DNA from: RYN-230 sp963841695
GTDB taxonomy: Bacteria; Actinomycetota; Actinomycetes; Streptosporangiales; Streptosporangiaceae
Assembly (NCBI GenBank): GCA_963841695.1
Contig: CAWJDQ010000002.1
Coordinates: forward strand, 186,001-250,000
Direction of reading: 5' to 3'
DNA length: 64,000 bases
Shown here: one piece after another, positions 17,479 through 25,276 of the stretch
How the letters are laid out: every line of letters starts with the position of its first letter
How positions within the stretch are numbered: the stretch's first letter is position 1
The notes under the pieces: model-generated
Seen by the model: only the letters and a program-made list of their open reading frames with translations
What the model was told of the DNA's origin: nothing
The model's database searches: none
Position numbers and translations under genes: made by a program

Positions 17479-19107
17479 TTAGTGAGCGTGACCGTGCGAG
17501 TGACCGTGGCCACCCGCGGCCGCAGCCTCGTCCTCGTCCTCCGGCTTGTCCGCCACCAGTGCCTCGGTGGTCAGCAGCATAGCCGCGATGGAGGCCGCGT
17601 TGAGCACCGCCGACCGGGTCACCTTGACCGGGTCGATGACGCCCTGGGCCAGCAGGTCACCGTACTCGCCGGTGGCCGCGTTGTAGCCCTGGCCGTGCTT
17701 CAGCTCCGCGATCTTGGCCACGACGACCATGCCCTCGGCGCCGGCGTTCTCGGCGATCCAGCGGGCCGGCGCGACGAGGGCGCTGCGCACCACCGACACC
17801 CCGGTCGCCTCGTCGCCGGTCCGGCCGAGGTCACCCAGCTTCGCCGCGATGTGCACGAGGGCGCTGCCGCCGCCGGGCACGATGCCTTCCTCGATGGCGG
17901 CCCGGGTGGCCGAGATCGCGTCCTCGAGGCGGTGCTTCTTCTCCTTCAGCTCCACCTCGGTGGCGGCACCGACCCGGAGGACAGCGACGCCACCGGACAG
18001 CTTGGCTACCCGCTCCTGCAGCTTCTCCCGGTCCCAGTCCGAGTCAGTCGCCTCGATCTCGGCCCGGAGCTGGCGGACCCGGTCGCTGATGGCCTCGGCC
18101 TCACCGTGGCCATCCACGATCGTGGTGGTGTCCTTGGTCACCACGACCCGGCGGGCCTGGCCGAGGGTCTCGAGCCCGATGTTCTCGAGCTTGAGCCCGA
18201 CCTCCTCGCTGACGACCTCGCCGCCGGTGAGGATGGCCATGTCGGCCAGCATCGCCTTGCGCCGGTCACCGAACCCAGGGGCCTTGACCGCCACCACGTT
18301 GAGCAGGCCGCGAATCTTGTTCACGACCAGCGTGGAAAGGGCCTCGCCGTCAACGTCCTCGGCAATAACCAGGAACGGCTTCTTGGTCTGGGCGACCTTT
18401 TCCAGCAGCGGCAGGAAATCCGCCATGGACGAGATCTTGCCCGCGTGCAGCAGGATGTAGGCGTCGTCGGTAACGGCTTCCATCCGCTCCGGGTCGGTCA
18501 CGAAGTACGGGGAGATGTAGCCCTTGTCGAACTGCATGCCCTCGGTGAACTCGAGCTCCAGGCCCATGGTCGGCGATTCCTCGACGGTGATGACACCGTC
18601 CTTGCCGACCTTGCTGAACGCCTCGGCGATGAGCTCGCCGATCTTGGGGTCCTGCGCGGAGACCGTCGCCACGTTCGCGATCTCCTGCTGCTCCTCGACC
18701 TCGCGGGCCGACTCCAGCAGGAGGTCGGATACGGCGGCGGCGGCCGCGTCGATCCCCTTCTTCATGGACATGGGGTTCGCGCCCGCGGTGACCGAGCGGC
18801 GGCCCTCACGGACCATCGCCTGCGCCAGCACGGTCGCGGTGGTGGTGCCGTCGCCGGCCACGTCGTTGGTCTTGGTGGCCACTTCCTTGGCGAGCTGGGC
18901 ACCCAGGTTCTCGTACGGGTCCTCCAGGTCGATCTCACGCGCGACGGTCACGCCGTCGTTGGTGATGGTGGGAGCGCCCCACTTCTTGTCGATCACGACG
19001 TTGCGGCCCTTCGGACCCAGCGTCACCTTGACGGCGTCGGCGAGGCGGTTCACGCCACGCTCGAGCGCGCGCCGTGCCTCCTCGTCGAACTCCAGCATCT
19101 TGGCCAT
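17479..19107 (-). CDS. groEL: 60-kDa chaperonin GroEL1
   Basis: A 542-residue chaperonin that folds proteins with the GroES cap. The typical motifs are TLGPKGRNVVIDKK, the ATP loop NDVAGDGTTTATVLA and EEGIVPGGGSALVH. The C-terminus ends GGHGHSHGHAH instead of the GGM repeats of housekeeping GroEL; a His-rich tail and linkage to groES mark the GroEL1 type of actinobacteria. ATG at 19107 (MAKMLEFDEEA) is the conserved start, with a second ATG two codons upstream. It is expressed from the CIRCE-controlled promoter before groES, through a 226-bp spacer that contains a large hairpin. Confidence 0.96.
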   Translation of the reverse strand: MAKMLEFDEEARRALERGVNRLADAVKVTLGPKGRNVVIDKKWGAPTITNDGVTVAREIDLEDPYENLGAQLAKEVATKTNDVAGDGTTTATVLAQAMVREGRRSVTAGANPMSMKKGIDAAAAAVSDLLLESAREVEEQQEIANVATVSAQDPKIGELIAEAFSKVGKDGVITVEESPTMGLELEFTEGMQFDKGYISPYFVTDPERMEAVTDDAYILLHAGKISSMADFLPLLEKVAQTKKPFLVIAEDVDGEALSTLVVNKIRGLLNVVAVKAPGFGDRRKAMLADMAILTGGEVVSEEVGLKLENIGLETLGQARRVVVTKDTTTIVDGHGEAEAISDRVRQLRAEIEATDSDWDREKLQERVAKLSGGVAVLRVGAATEVELKEKKHRLEDAISATRAAIEEGIVPGGGSALVHIAAKLGDLGRTGDEATGVSVVRSALVAPARWIAENAGAEGMVVVAKIAELKHGQGYNAATGEYGDLLAQGVIDPVKVTRSAVLNAASIAAMLLTTEALVADKPEDEDEAAAAGGHGHSHGHAH

Positions 19108-19208
19108 GAGCACCTCAAATTACGGGTTAGGTCGGGCCGGCGGCCGGTCAGCCGGCTACGGGCCCGGTTCAGTCCTGCAGACCCCTGGCCTTCCGGGCCT
19201 CTGGTGGT

Positions 19209-19279
19209 CTCTCGGACCTTCTGGTTTCACGGACCACCGCCCCGGACGCCAGGGAAGCGCCGGGGCGGTGGTCCGAGAG
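19209..19279 (-). promoter_or_regulatory. alternative hairpins between groES and groEL
   Basis: A perfect 16-bp stem is formed by 19230-19245 (CGGACCACCGCCCCGG) and 19260-19275. In addition CTCTCGGACC (19209-19218) is complementary to GGTCCGAGAG (19270-19279), which overlaps the right arm, so the two pairings exclude each other. There is no U-run, so it could be an attenuator, a processing site or a stability element that sets the GroES:GroEL ratio. Confidence 0.5.
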
Positions 19280-19333
19280 CGGCCTGGCCGCGGGCCGTCC
19301 GGCCCACGGCGCAGCCGCCGTTACTTGCTCGAT

Positions 19334-19645
19334 CTACTTCTCGATGATGGCGAGCACGTCACGAGCGGAGAGCACCAGGTACTCCTCGCCGTGGTACTTC
19401 ACCTCGGTGCCGCCGTACTTGCTGTACAGCACGACGTCGCCGACCTTCACATCCATCGGCACGCGCTTGGCACCGGCGTCATCGAACCGGCCGGGGCCGA
19501 CCGCCAGGACTTCGCCCTCCTGGGGCTTCTCCTTGGCGGTGTCCGGAATCACCAGCCCGGACGCCGTGGTCTGCTCGGCCTCCAGCGTGCGGACCACGAT
19601 CCGGTCTTCGAGTGGCTTGAGAACAACCTTGGTAGCGGTCGCCAC
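19334..19645 (-). CDS. groES: 10-kDa co-chaperonin GroES
   Basis: A 103-residue lid of the GroEL chamber. It has VLKPLEDRIVV at the start, the mobile loop region EAEQTTASGLVIPDTAKEKPQEG and a C-terminal EEYLVLSARDVLAIIE. GTG at 19645 is preceded by GGAGGAGG, which fixes the start; a longer frame upstream has no ribosome site. It is first gene of the groES-groEL operon, about 100 bp downstream of a CIRCE operator. Confidence 0.97.
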   Translation of the reverse strand: MATATKVVLKPLEDRIVVRTLEAEQTTASGLVIPDTAKEKPQEGEVLAVGPGRFDDAGAKRVPMDVKVGDVVLYSKYGGTEVKYHGEEYLVLSARDVLAIIEK

Positions 19646-19744
19646 GATCTGACCTCCTCCTCCGAAAAGGATGGGGAAACGACTATTACGAGAGGTAACG
19701 ACCACGGCCGTCTGTCGTCGCGGGTGCCAGACCAGCCTTACGTC

Positions 19745-19773
19745 GTATTAGCACTCTACCCTAGAGAGTGCCA
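19745..19773 (-). promoter_or_regulatory. groES promoter (-35 TGGCAC, -10 TAATAC)
   Basis: On the minus strand TGGCAC (19773-19768) and TAATAC (19750-19745) are separated by exactly 17 bp. The spacer is the core of the CIRCE repeat, so repressor binding would block RNA polymerase directly. Confidence 0.7.
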
Positions 19774-19774
19774 G
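19748..19774. promoter_or_regulatory. CIRCE operator (HrcA binding site)
   Basis: TTAGCACTC-N9-GAGTGCCAG. The left half matches the CIRCE consensus perfectly and the right half matches at GAGTGC. It is the classical heat-shock operator for HrcA and its position over the groES promoter is as expected. Confidence 0.92.
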
Positions 19775-19837
19775 TCCCGAACAGTAGTCCGGGCGCGCCG
19801 CGACGTCAAACCTCGGCCGGTCAGCAGTGCGCCGGGC

Positions 19838-20875
19838 TCAGACCAGGACGCTGGTCACGGGCAGCGCCGAGTCGGCCCCGACGTCCAGCGCGGATGGCTT
19901 GGCGTCGCGGGCCACCAGTTCCGCCCCGAGCGCCGCGACCATGGCCCCGTTGTCGGTGCACAGCCCGGGCCGCGGGACCCGCAGCCGGATGCCGGCCGCC
20001 TCGCACCGCTCCGCGGCCAGCGCGCGCAGCCGGGAGTTGGCCGCCACCCCGCCGCCGATGACCAGGTGGTCCACGCCATGGGCCCGGCAGGCGGCCACCG
20101 CCTTGCGGGTCAGCACGTCCGCCACCGCCTCCTGGAAGGAGGCCGCGACGTCCGCCACCGGGACACTGGCCCCGGCCGCGCGCCGCTCCTCCACCCAGCG
20201 GGCCACCGCGGTCTTCAGCCCCGAGAAGGAGAAGTCGAGAGTCTGGTCCCGGTACTTGGCCCGGGGGAAGGCAATCGCGGCGGGATCGCCGGCCCGGGCC
20301 TGCTGGTCGATCGGCGGCCCGCCCGGGAACGGCAGCCCCAGCACCCGGGCCACCTTGTCGTAGGCCTCACCGGCGGCGTCGTCGATGGTCGCGCCGAGCG
20401 GCTGCACGTCGCCGGCGATGTCCCGGGCCAGCAGCAGCGAGGAGTGCCCGCCGGACACCAGCAGCGCGATGGCGGGCTCGGGCAGCGCCCCGTGCTCCAG
20501 CTGGTCCACGGCGATGTGCGCGGCCAGGTGGTTCACCGCGTACAGCGGCTTGCCCAGGGCCAGCGCGTACGCCTTGGCCGCGCAGACGCCCACCAGCAGC
20601 GCGCCGGTCAGCCCCGGGCCCGCGGTCACCGCGATCGCGTCCACGTCGGCCAGCGTGACCCCGGCCGTGGCCAGCGCCCGGTCCACCGCCGGGACCATGG
20701 CCTCCAGGTGCGCGCGGCTGGCCACCTCGGGCACCACGCCGCCGAACCGGGCGTGTTCCGCCACGCTGGAGGCCACCGAGTCGGCCAGCAGTTCGTGCCC
20801 GCGGACCAGCCCGGCGCCGGTCTCGTCGCAGGACGTCTCGATGCCCAGGACCAGCGGGGCGAGGGGTGCGGTCAT
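19838..20875 (-). CDS. tsaD: tRNA N6-threonylcarbamoyladenosine (t6A37) transferase TsaD
   Basis: A 345-residue ASKHA-fold enzyme that transfers the threonylcarbamoyl group to A37 of ANN-decoding tRNAs, acting with TsaB and TsaE, both encoded nearby. The start is LGIETSCDETG. The metal-binding HxxxH is in AVNHLAAHIAVDQ, and LLVSGGHSSL and VIGGGVAANSRLR are conserved. ATG at 20875 follows AGGAGG and overlaps the rimI stop by 4 bp. It is the last gene of a tsaB-rimI-tsaD chain with 4-bp overlaps. Confidence 0.97.
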   Translation of the reverse strand: MTAPLAPLVLGIETSCDETGAGLVRGHELLADSVASSVAEHARFGGVVPEVASRAHLEAMVPAVDRALATAGVTLADVDAIAVTAGPGLTGALLVGVCAAKAYALALGKPLYAVNHLAAHIAVDQLEHGALPEPAIALLVSGGHSSLLLARDIAGDVQPLGATIDDAAGEAYDKVARVLGLPFPGGPPIDQQARAGDPAAIAFPRAKYRDQTLDFSFSGLKTAVARWVEERRAAGASVPVADVAASFQEAVADVLTRKAVAACRAHGVDHLVIGGGVAANSRLRALAAERCEAAGIRLRVPRPGLCTDNGAMVAALGAELVARDAKPSALDVGADSALPVTSVLV

Positions 20876-21438
20876 CGGGAGCCTCCTGCCGCCGGCTTCG
20901 AGTCGCGCCGTCTCGGGCTGGCGAACCCGAACCGGCGGGCGCGGGGCAGGCTGAGCTGCATGACCAGGGCATCAGTCCCGGACGGCTGGTAGTACCCGCG
21001 CCGGATGCCGATCTCGGCGAAGCCGCGGCTGCGGTACAGCCGCTGCGCGCGGTCGTTGTCCACCCGGACCTCAAGGAACACGTCGGTGCAGCCGCGCCGG
21101 AGCGCCTCGGCGATCAGGGCGTCGAGCAGCATGGCCCCGATCCGCTGGCCCCACCGGTCCTGGACCACGGCCATCGTGAGCACGTCGGCCTGGCCGCCGC
21201 CCGGGCTCAGCAGCCCCGCGTACCCGACCAGCTCACCGGCGTCCTCGGCGACCAGGTAGAACCGCCCGCTGGCCGCCCCGTCCAGCTCGGCGGCCAGCAT
21301 GGACTCCGACCACGCCTCGTCCCCGAACAGGTCCTCCTCCAGCCGGAGCACGGCGGGCAGGTCGGCGGGGATCATGGCGCGCAGCACGATGCCGGGCGGC
21401 ACGGCCGGGGCGGGGGTCGCGGCGCCATGACGCGTCAT
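20872..21438 (-). CDS. rimI: ribosomal-protein-alanine N-acetyltransferase RimI-like
   Basis: A 188-residue GNAT enzyme. The acetyl-CoA site is seen as VVQDRWGQRIGAMLL (the Q/RxxGxG/A loop), followed by VFLEVRVDNDRAQRLYRSRGF typical of RimI. It would acetylate the N-terminus of S18 or other proteins. It has a 20-residue N-terminal extension (to about ARAMIP) and a basic C-terminal tail with RRFGFASPRRR. It overlaps both neighbours, tsaB and tsaD, by 4 bp. Confidence 0.9.
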   Translation of the reverse strand: MTRHGAATPAPAVPPGIVLRAMIPADLPAVLRLEEDLFGDEAWSESMLAAELDGAASGRFYLVAEDAGELVGYAGLLSPGGGQADVLTMAVVQDRWGQRIGAMLLDALIAEALRRGCTDVFLEVRVDNDRAQRLYRSRGFAEIGIRRGYYQPSGTDALVMQLSLPRARRFGFASPRRRDSKPAAGGSR

Positions 21439-22163
21439 GGCACCGTCACCCGCTTCGGCGGCCCGGGCACCCGGGCGTCAGGCCGGCGCAGGTAGACCGG
21501 CTCGGCCCCGGCGGCCAGCACGCGGTTGGCGAGCTGGCCAGCGGCGAGCTGGCCGGCCACGAGGCGGGCCAGGGTGCCGGCCGCCGGGTAGGGGGGGTCG
21601 AGAGGCTCGCCCAGGACGCCGGGGTACAGCAGCGCGCCCGCGCCGGCGGCCAGCAGGCCAGGCGCGCCGTGGCCGGGGTCGGCGGCGGTGCGGGCGCGCT
21701 GGGCCGCCATCTCGGCGACGTCGGCCGGGAAACCGACCGCCGGGCCGTCCAGCCGGCCACCCGCGGCGTCGTAACGTGCCCAGTACACCTCGCGCCGCCG
21801 GGCGTCCGTGGCCACGATGAACTCCCGGCCCCGGGCAGTGGCCGCCGCGTCGGCGGCGATCACGTCGAGCGTGCCGGCCCCGTACACCGGAACGACCAGG
21901 GCGCTGCCGAGCACCCGGGCGGTGACCAGTCCCACCCGCAGGCCGGTGTACGGGCCCGGCCCGGTCCCGGCGGCGACGGCGGTGATGTCCAGCCGGCCCG
22001 CGCCGGCCTCGGCCAGCACGGCGTCGATGGAGGACGCCAGCAGCTCACCGTGGCGGCGCGCATCGACCGTGGTCGTCTCGGCCAGCACGTGCGTCCCGTC
22101 GTGCAGGGCTACCGTCACGGCTGGCGTTGCGGTGTCGAACGCGAGCAGTAGCACGGGCGCCAA
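21435..22163 (-). CDS. tsaB: t6A biosynthesis protein TsaB
   Basis: A 242-residue inactive paralogue of TsaD that scaffolds the TsaD-TsaE complex. It begins LLLAFDTATPAVTVALHDG and has AAGTGPGPYTGLRVGLVTA, the signature of the family. An Ala/Gly-rich stretch with LARLVAGQLAAGQLANRVLAAG sits near the C-terminus. Its stop overlaps the rimI start by 4 bp. Confidence 0.95.
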   Translation of the reverse strand: MAPVLLLAFDTATPAVTVALHDGTHVLAETTTVDARRHGELLASSIDAVLAEAGAGRLDITAVAAGTGPGPYTGLRVGLVTARVLGSALVVPVYGAGTLDVIAADAAATARGREFIVATDARRREVYWARYDAAGGRLDGPAVGFPADVAEMAAQRARTAADPGHGAPGLLAAGAGALLYPGVLGEPLDPPYPAAGTLARLVAGQLAAGQLANRVLAAGAEPVYLRRPDARVPGPPKRVTVP

Positions 22164-22218
22164 GCCTAGTTGACTCCGGCGAGGGGCCAGGACAGCCGCG
22201 CGCAGGCCGCCAGGCGGG

Positions 22219-23345
22219 TCACTTCAGCTGGGCGAGCACGTCGCGGGCCGCGGCAATCGCCCCGGCCCGGAGCTGGCCGGTGGAGACCGGCCCGTAGCCA
22301 CCCCGCCCGCTGTTGCCCTGCAGCACCGCGGTGACCAGGACGTTGCGGTCCCGGACCACGACCGTCATCAGGTCCGTCTTGGTCCCGGCCGACCGGGTGA
22401 CCTGCAACGCCGAGAACGCCTTCGTGCCCAGCCCGGCGATGGTGCTGACGGTGGCCTTCGGCAGGCCGGTGGCCTTCGGCGGGCTGGTCTTCTGCTGCAG
22501 CGCGGAGGTGTACCCGTCGATGGCCGCGAACGTGGCACTGCCGTCCCCGCTGGCCAGGCCGTTCGGCGTGTACGCCTGCACCTGGACGTTCAGCAGCCGG
22601 TAGAGCGGATGGTGATCCAGGGTCCAGCTGCACAGGCTGGCTTCGCCGCCGTCGAGCGAGCTCGGGGAGGCGACGACCCGGGTCCCCGGCAGGTACTGGT
22701 TGAGCGTGCTGGCAGTCACCGCGGTGCAGGCGTTCGGCACGGTCCTGAACTCGCCCGGCTGGAAGGTCGTTACCAGCGGGGCAGGCAGGCTGGCCGGCTT
22801 GCTGCCGCCGCTGACCAGGAACCAGACACCGACGCCGACGAGGACCAGCACGCCGAGCACGCCGCCCCACAGGTACATCGAGCGGCGGTTCCGGCGGGCC
22901 CGGGCCGCGGCCTGGCGGCCCCGCGGGCGGGCCGGCGGCGGGACGGCCTCGTCTGGCTCTTCCCGGTAGGCGGGCGGCTGGTCGTAGCCCGCGTCCTCGC
23001 CGTAGTCCGGCGGGTCGCCGTACGCCGGCGGCTCGCCGTATCCGGCCGGGGCGTCGTCACCGCCCGGGGCGCTGTGCCGGCCCGATCCGCCGCAGGCCGG
23101 CCCGCGCGCAGCGCGGCCGGCCGGTCCGCGGCGCGGCCGGGATCCGCGGCGCGGCCGGGGTCCGCGGGAACCGTGGCGCGCCGCTTCCCGCGGTCCGAGC
23201 CCTCCGCCCAGCGCGGATCAACGGCCAGCCCCGCCCAGGGCGGCAGCTCCTCGTCGTCGTCCGGGTACCGGTCATCGCCCCACTGCCGGTCACCGCGTGG
23301 GGGCAGGCGACCAGAGCGGGGGTTACGGGGCCCCTGCTGAGCCAC
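22219..23345 (-). CDS. single-pass membrane protein with secreted C-terminal domain, frameshifted
   Basis: I do not recognise the family with certainty. The N-terminal half is charged and disordered (MAQQGPRNPRSGRLPP, then PPAYGDPPDYGEDAGY). A transmembrane helix follows at MYLWGGVLGVLVLVGVGVWF, then about 190 residues outside the membrane, with two Cys (NACTAV, ASLCSW) that could form a disulphide. The layout resembles the DUF3558/septum-associated type of actinomycete proteins. The two halves are in different frames; one missing base in the GC-rich 23050-23165 region joins them (the span is 3n+2). It sits between tsaE and tsaB, which are usually adjacent. Confidence 0.55.
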
Positions 23346-23471
23346 GGCGCGCCTCCGGGAAAAGGGATCAGACCGTGCAGAACGGCGCGAGACGCATTGC
23401 CGGGCGGCAGCCCTTCAGGACAGCTGACATCAGCAATGCGGGGACAGTCGGCAACTATATGGCCTTGGGTG

Positions 23472-23921
23472 TCACGGGTAGGGCACAACGCGCGGATCCG
23501 CGCCGGATGCCCACCGCTCGCCGATACCGGCCAGCGTCACCCACCGTGTCTCGCCAGGCTCGCCGGCTGGGGCCATGGTGATGGTGACGTCCAGACGGTC
23601 CGCGGAGAGCTCCTCGACCAGGCCCTCCCCCCATTCCACCACGGTCACGCAGTCCTCCAGGGACGCGTCCAGGTCCAGGTCGTCCACTTCGGCCACACTG
23701 CCCAGCCGGTACGCGTCCACGTGCACCAGGCCCGGGCCGCCGCCCAGCGGCGGATGCACCCGGGCGATGACGAACGTCGGGGAGGTCACCGGCCCACGGA
23801 CGTCAAGCCCCCGCCCGATGCCCTGCACCAGGGTCGTCTTGCCCGCCCCCAGCGGCCCGGTGAGCACGATCAGGTCACCCGCCCGGAGCAGGCCGGCTAT
23901 CCGCTGGCCCAGCGTCCGCAT
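23472..23921 (-). CDS. tsaE: tRNA t6A ATPase TsaE
   Basis: A P-loop ATPase of the t6A complex, with Walker A GPLGAGKTT, VTSPTFVIARVHP, HVDAYRLGS and the VVEWGEGL Walker B-like end. The frame given starts at ATG 23921, but the conserved N-terminal motif (here ATAEDMRTLG) begins upstream of it, so the true start is earlier. A GTG at 24127 overlaps the preceding hydrolase stop (GTGA) and would be a natural coupled start, but a frame break lies between, in or near the 15-bp repeats at 23948-24022. One missing base would connect them. Confidence 0.85.
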   Translation of the reverse strand: MRTLGQRIAGLLRAGDLIVLTGPLGAGKTTLVQGIGRGLDVRGPVTSPTFVIARVHPPLGGGPGLVHVDAYRLGSVAEVDDLDLDASLEDCVTVVEWGEGLVEELSADRLDVTITMAPAGEPGETRWVTLAGIGERWASGADPRVVPYP

Positions 23922-23947
23922 GTCCTCCGCGGTGGCGACCCGGCCGA

Positions 23948-24022
23948 CTGCGGTCCGCCAGGCTGCGGTCCGCCAGGCTGCGGTCCGCCAGGCTGCGGTC
24001 CGCCAGGCTGCGGTCCGCCAGG
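23948..24022. repeat. five perfect 15-bp tandem repeats
   Basis: The unit CTGCGGTCCGCCAGG is repeated five times without change, followed by about two decayed copies. It lies at the 5' end of tsaE. In the frame coming from the GTG at 24127 it encodes PGGPQ repeats. Because the unit is a multiple of three, changes in copy number would keep the frame. Confidence 0.95.
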
Positions 24023-24123
24023 CCGTAGCCCGCTGGGCCGCGGTCCGAGTCGTGGCCAGACCCCACGCAGCAGCACCTGCCCTCTCGCCAGCTGGCCCGC
24101 CTGCCCGGGCCCGGGCCCTGCCG

Positions 24124-25224
24124 TCACGCCGAGTGCTCGCGCGGCGCGGCGCCTGCGCCCACCCTCGCGATCAGGCCGGTGATCGCCTCGTTGACCACCT
24201 CGGGAGCCTCCAGGATAAGGGCGTGGCCGGCACCGGGGACCCAGACCAGTTCCGCGCCGGGAATCGACTCGGCCAGTTCCAGGCCCAGGGACGGCGAGAC
24301 GAGCCGGTCCTTGTCCCCGGTCAGCGTGACGACCGGGACCCGGCCCAGGGTGGGCAGCGTGTCCCGCATGTCCAGTGCGTACAGGGCCTCCCCGAACGCC
24401 GCGATCACCTCGATCGGAGTGGACCTGATCATCTGCTCCAGGAAGTCCACCACCGCGGGATGCACCTGCGGATTGCCGAAGCCGATGAAGCGGGTGCTGA
24501 GGAAGGACAGGTCGCCGGCCACCCGGCGGCCGTGTTCCACCAGCATGGCCCGGTAGCCGGTGGCCGCGCCGCGCAGCACCACCGGGAGGGCCCGGGTGAG
24601 CACCGGCCGGATCGGCCCCGGCATCCACGGGCTGCCCGCGGACAGGCCGCTGGCCGCGGTGGAGGCGAGCGCCACCGCGGTGACTTTGGTACCGAAGAGC
24701 TCAGGGTGCTGGCGGGCCAGCGCCATGATGGTCATGCCGCCCATCGAGTGCCCGACCAGGACCACCGGCATGTCCCCCGGGGCCACGGCCCTGATGACCA
24801 GGTCCAGGTCGGCGCCGAGCCGGTCGATGCTGGCCGCGCCCGCCGCGGATCGCCCGGACCGGCCGTGGTCCCGCTGGTCCCAGAACACCAGCCGGTGCTC
24901 ACCGAGGGCGGCACGCTGGAAGTGCCAGCAGTCCTGGTTCAGCGTGTAGCCGTGGCAGAAGACGATGGTCAGCGGCGGCGGCCCGGCCTGGCCAGCGTCG
25001 GCGGGCGGCTCGTCGATCTCGACGTGCAGCGGGACCCCGTCGTCGGTCAGTACGGTGAGCGGCTGCCCGCGCAGCTGGCCCAGCTGCCCGGGCGCCGCGG
25101 TGCTCCGCAGCACCTGGGTACGTCCGATCGCGATCCGCTCGGCCGCCACGACGGCTCCGGCCCCGGCCGCCACGGCCCCCGCCGCCAGCCCGGCCACTCC
25201 CGTGATCCGCCGCCAGGTCGCCAT
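24124..25224 (-). CDS. alpha/beta-fold hydrolase
   Basis: A 366-residue hydrolase with an N-terminal hydrophobic segment (residues 8-30) that may anchor or export it. The oxyanion region is CHGYTLNQDCW, the nucleophile elbow is GHSMGG (Ser160), and a C-terminal acid/His pair lies in LTGDKDRLVSP and PGAGHALILE. This gene commonly sits between alr and tsaE in actinomycetes. The substrate is unknown; esterase, lipase or epoxide hydrolase are all possible. It ends 4 bp into a possible tsaE GTG start. Confidence 0.88.
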   Translation of the reverse strand: MATWRRITGVAGLAAGAVAAGAGAVVAAERIAIGRTQVLRSTAAPGQLGQLRGQPLTVLTDDGVPLHVEIDEPPADAGQAGPPPLTIVFCHGYTLNQDCWHFQRAALGEHRLVFWDQRDHGRSGRSAAGAASIDRLGADLDLVIRAVAPGDMPVVLVGHSMGGMTIMALARQHPELFGTKVTAVALASTAASGLSAGSPWMPGPIRPVLTRALPVVLRGAATGYRAMLVEHGRRVAGDLSFLSTRFIGFGNPQVHPAVVDFLEQMIRSTPIEVIAAFGEALYALDMRDTLPTLGRVPVVTLTGDKDRLVSPSLGLELAESIPGAELVWVPGAGHALILEAPEVVNEAITGLIARVGAGAAPREHSA

Positions 25225-25276
25225 CGAACCTCCCTGCCGCGCGTCCTGGCCCGGCGGGCGGCCGGCCAGCGGTGCG

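Noticed and set aside
17467..19347. Long plus-strand open frames opposite groEL, and similar ones opposite rpoC, fusA and tuf
   Set aside because: They are the usual antisense shadows of high-GC genes: low-complexity, His/Leu/Asp- or Arg-rich, no start sites, and matching the codon pattern of the real gene.
23948..24022. CRISPR-like array
   Set aside because: The units are contiguous 15-bp tandem repeats without spacers, inside a coding region.
24124..24628. Frame with PGGPQ repeats as a separate gene
   Set aside because: Most of it is antisense or alternate-frame reading of the hydrolase; only the part after 24127 could belong to tsaE.
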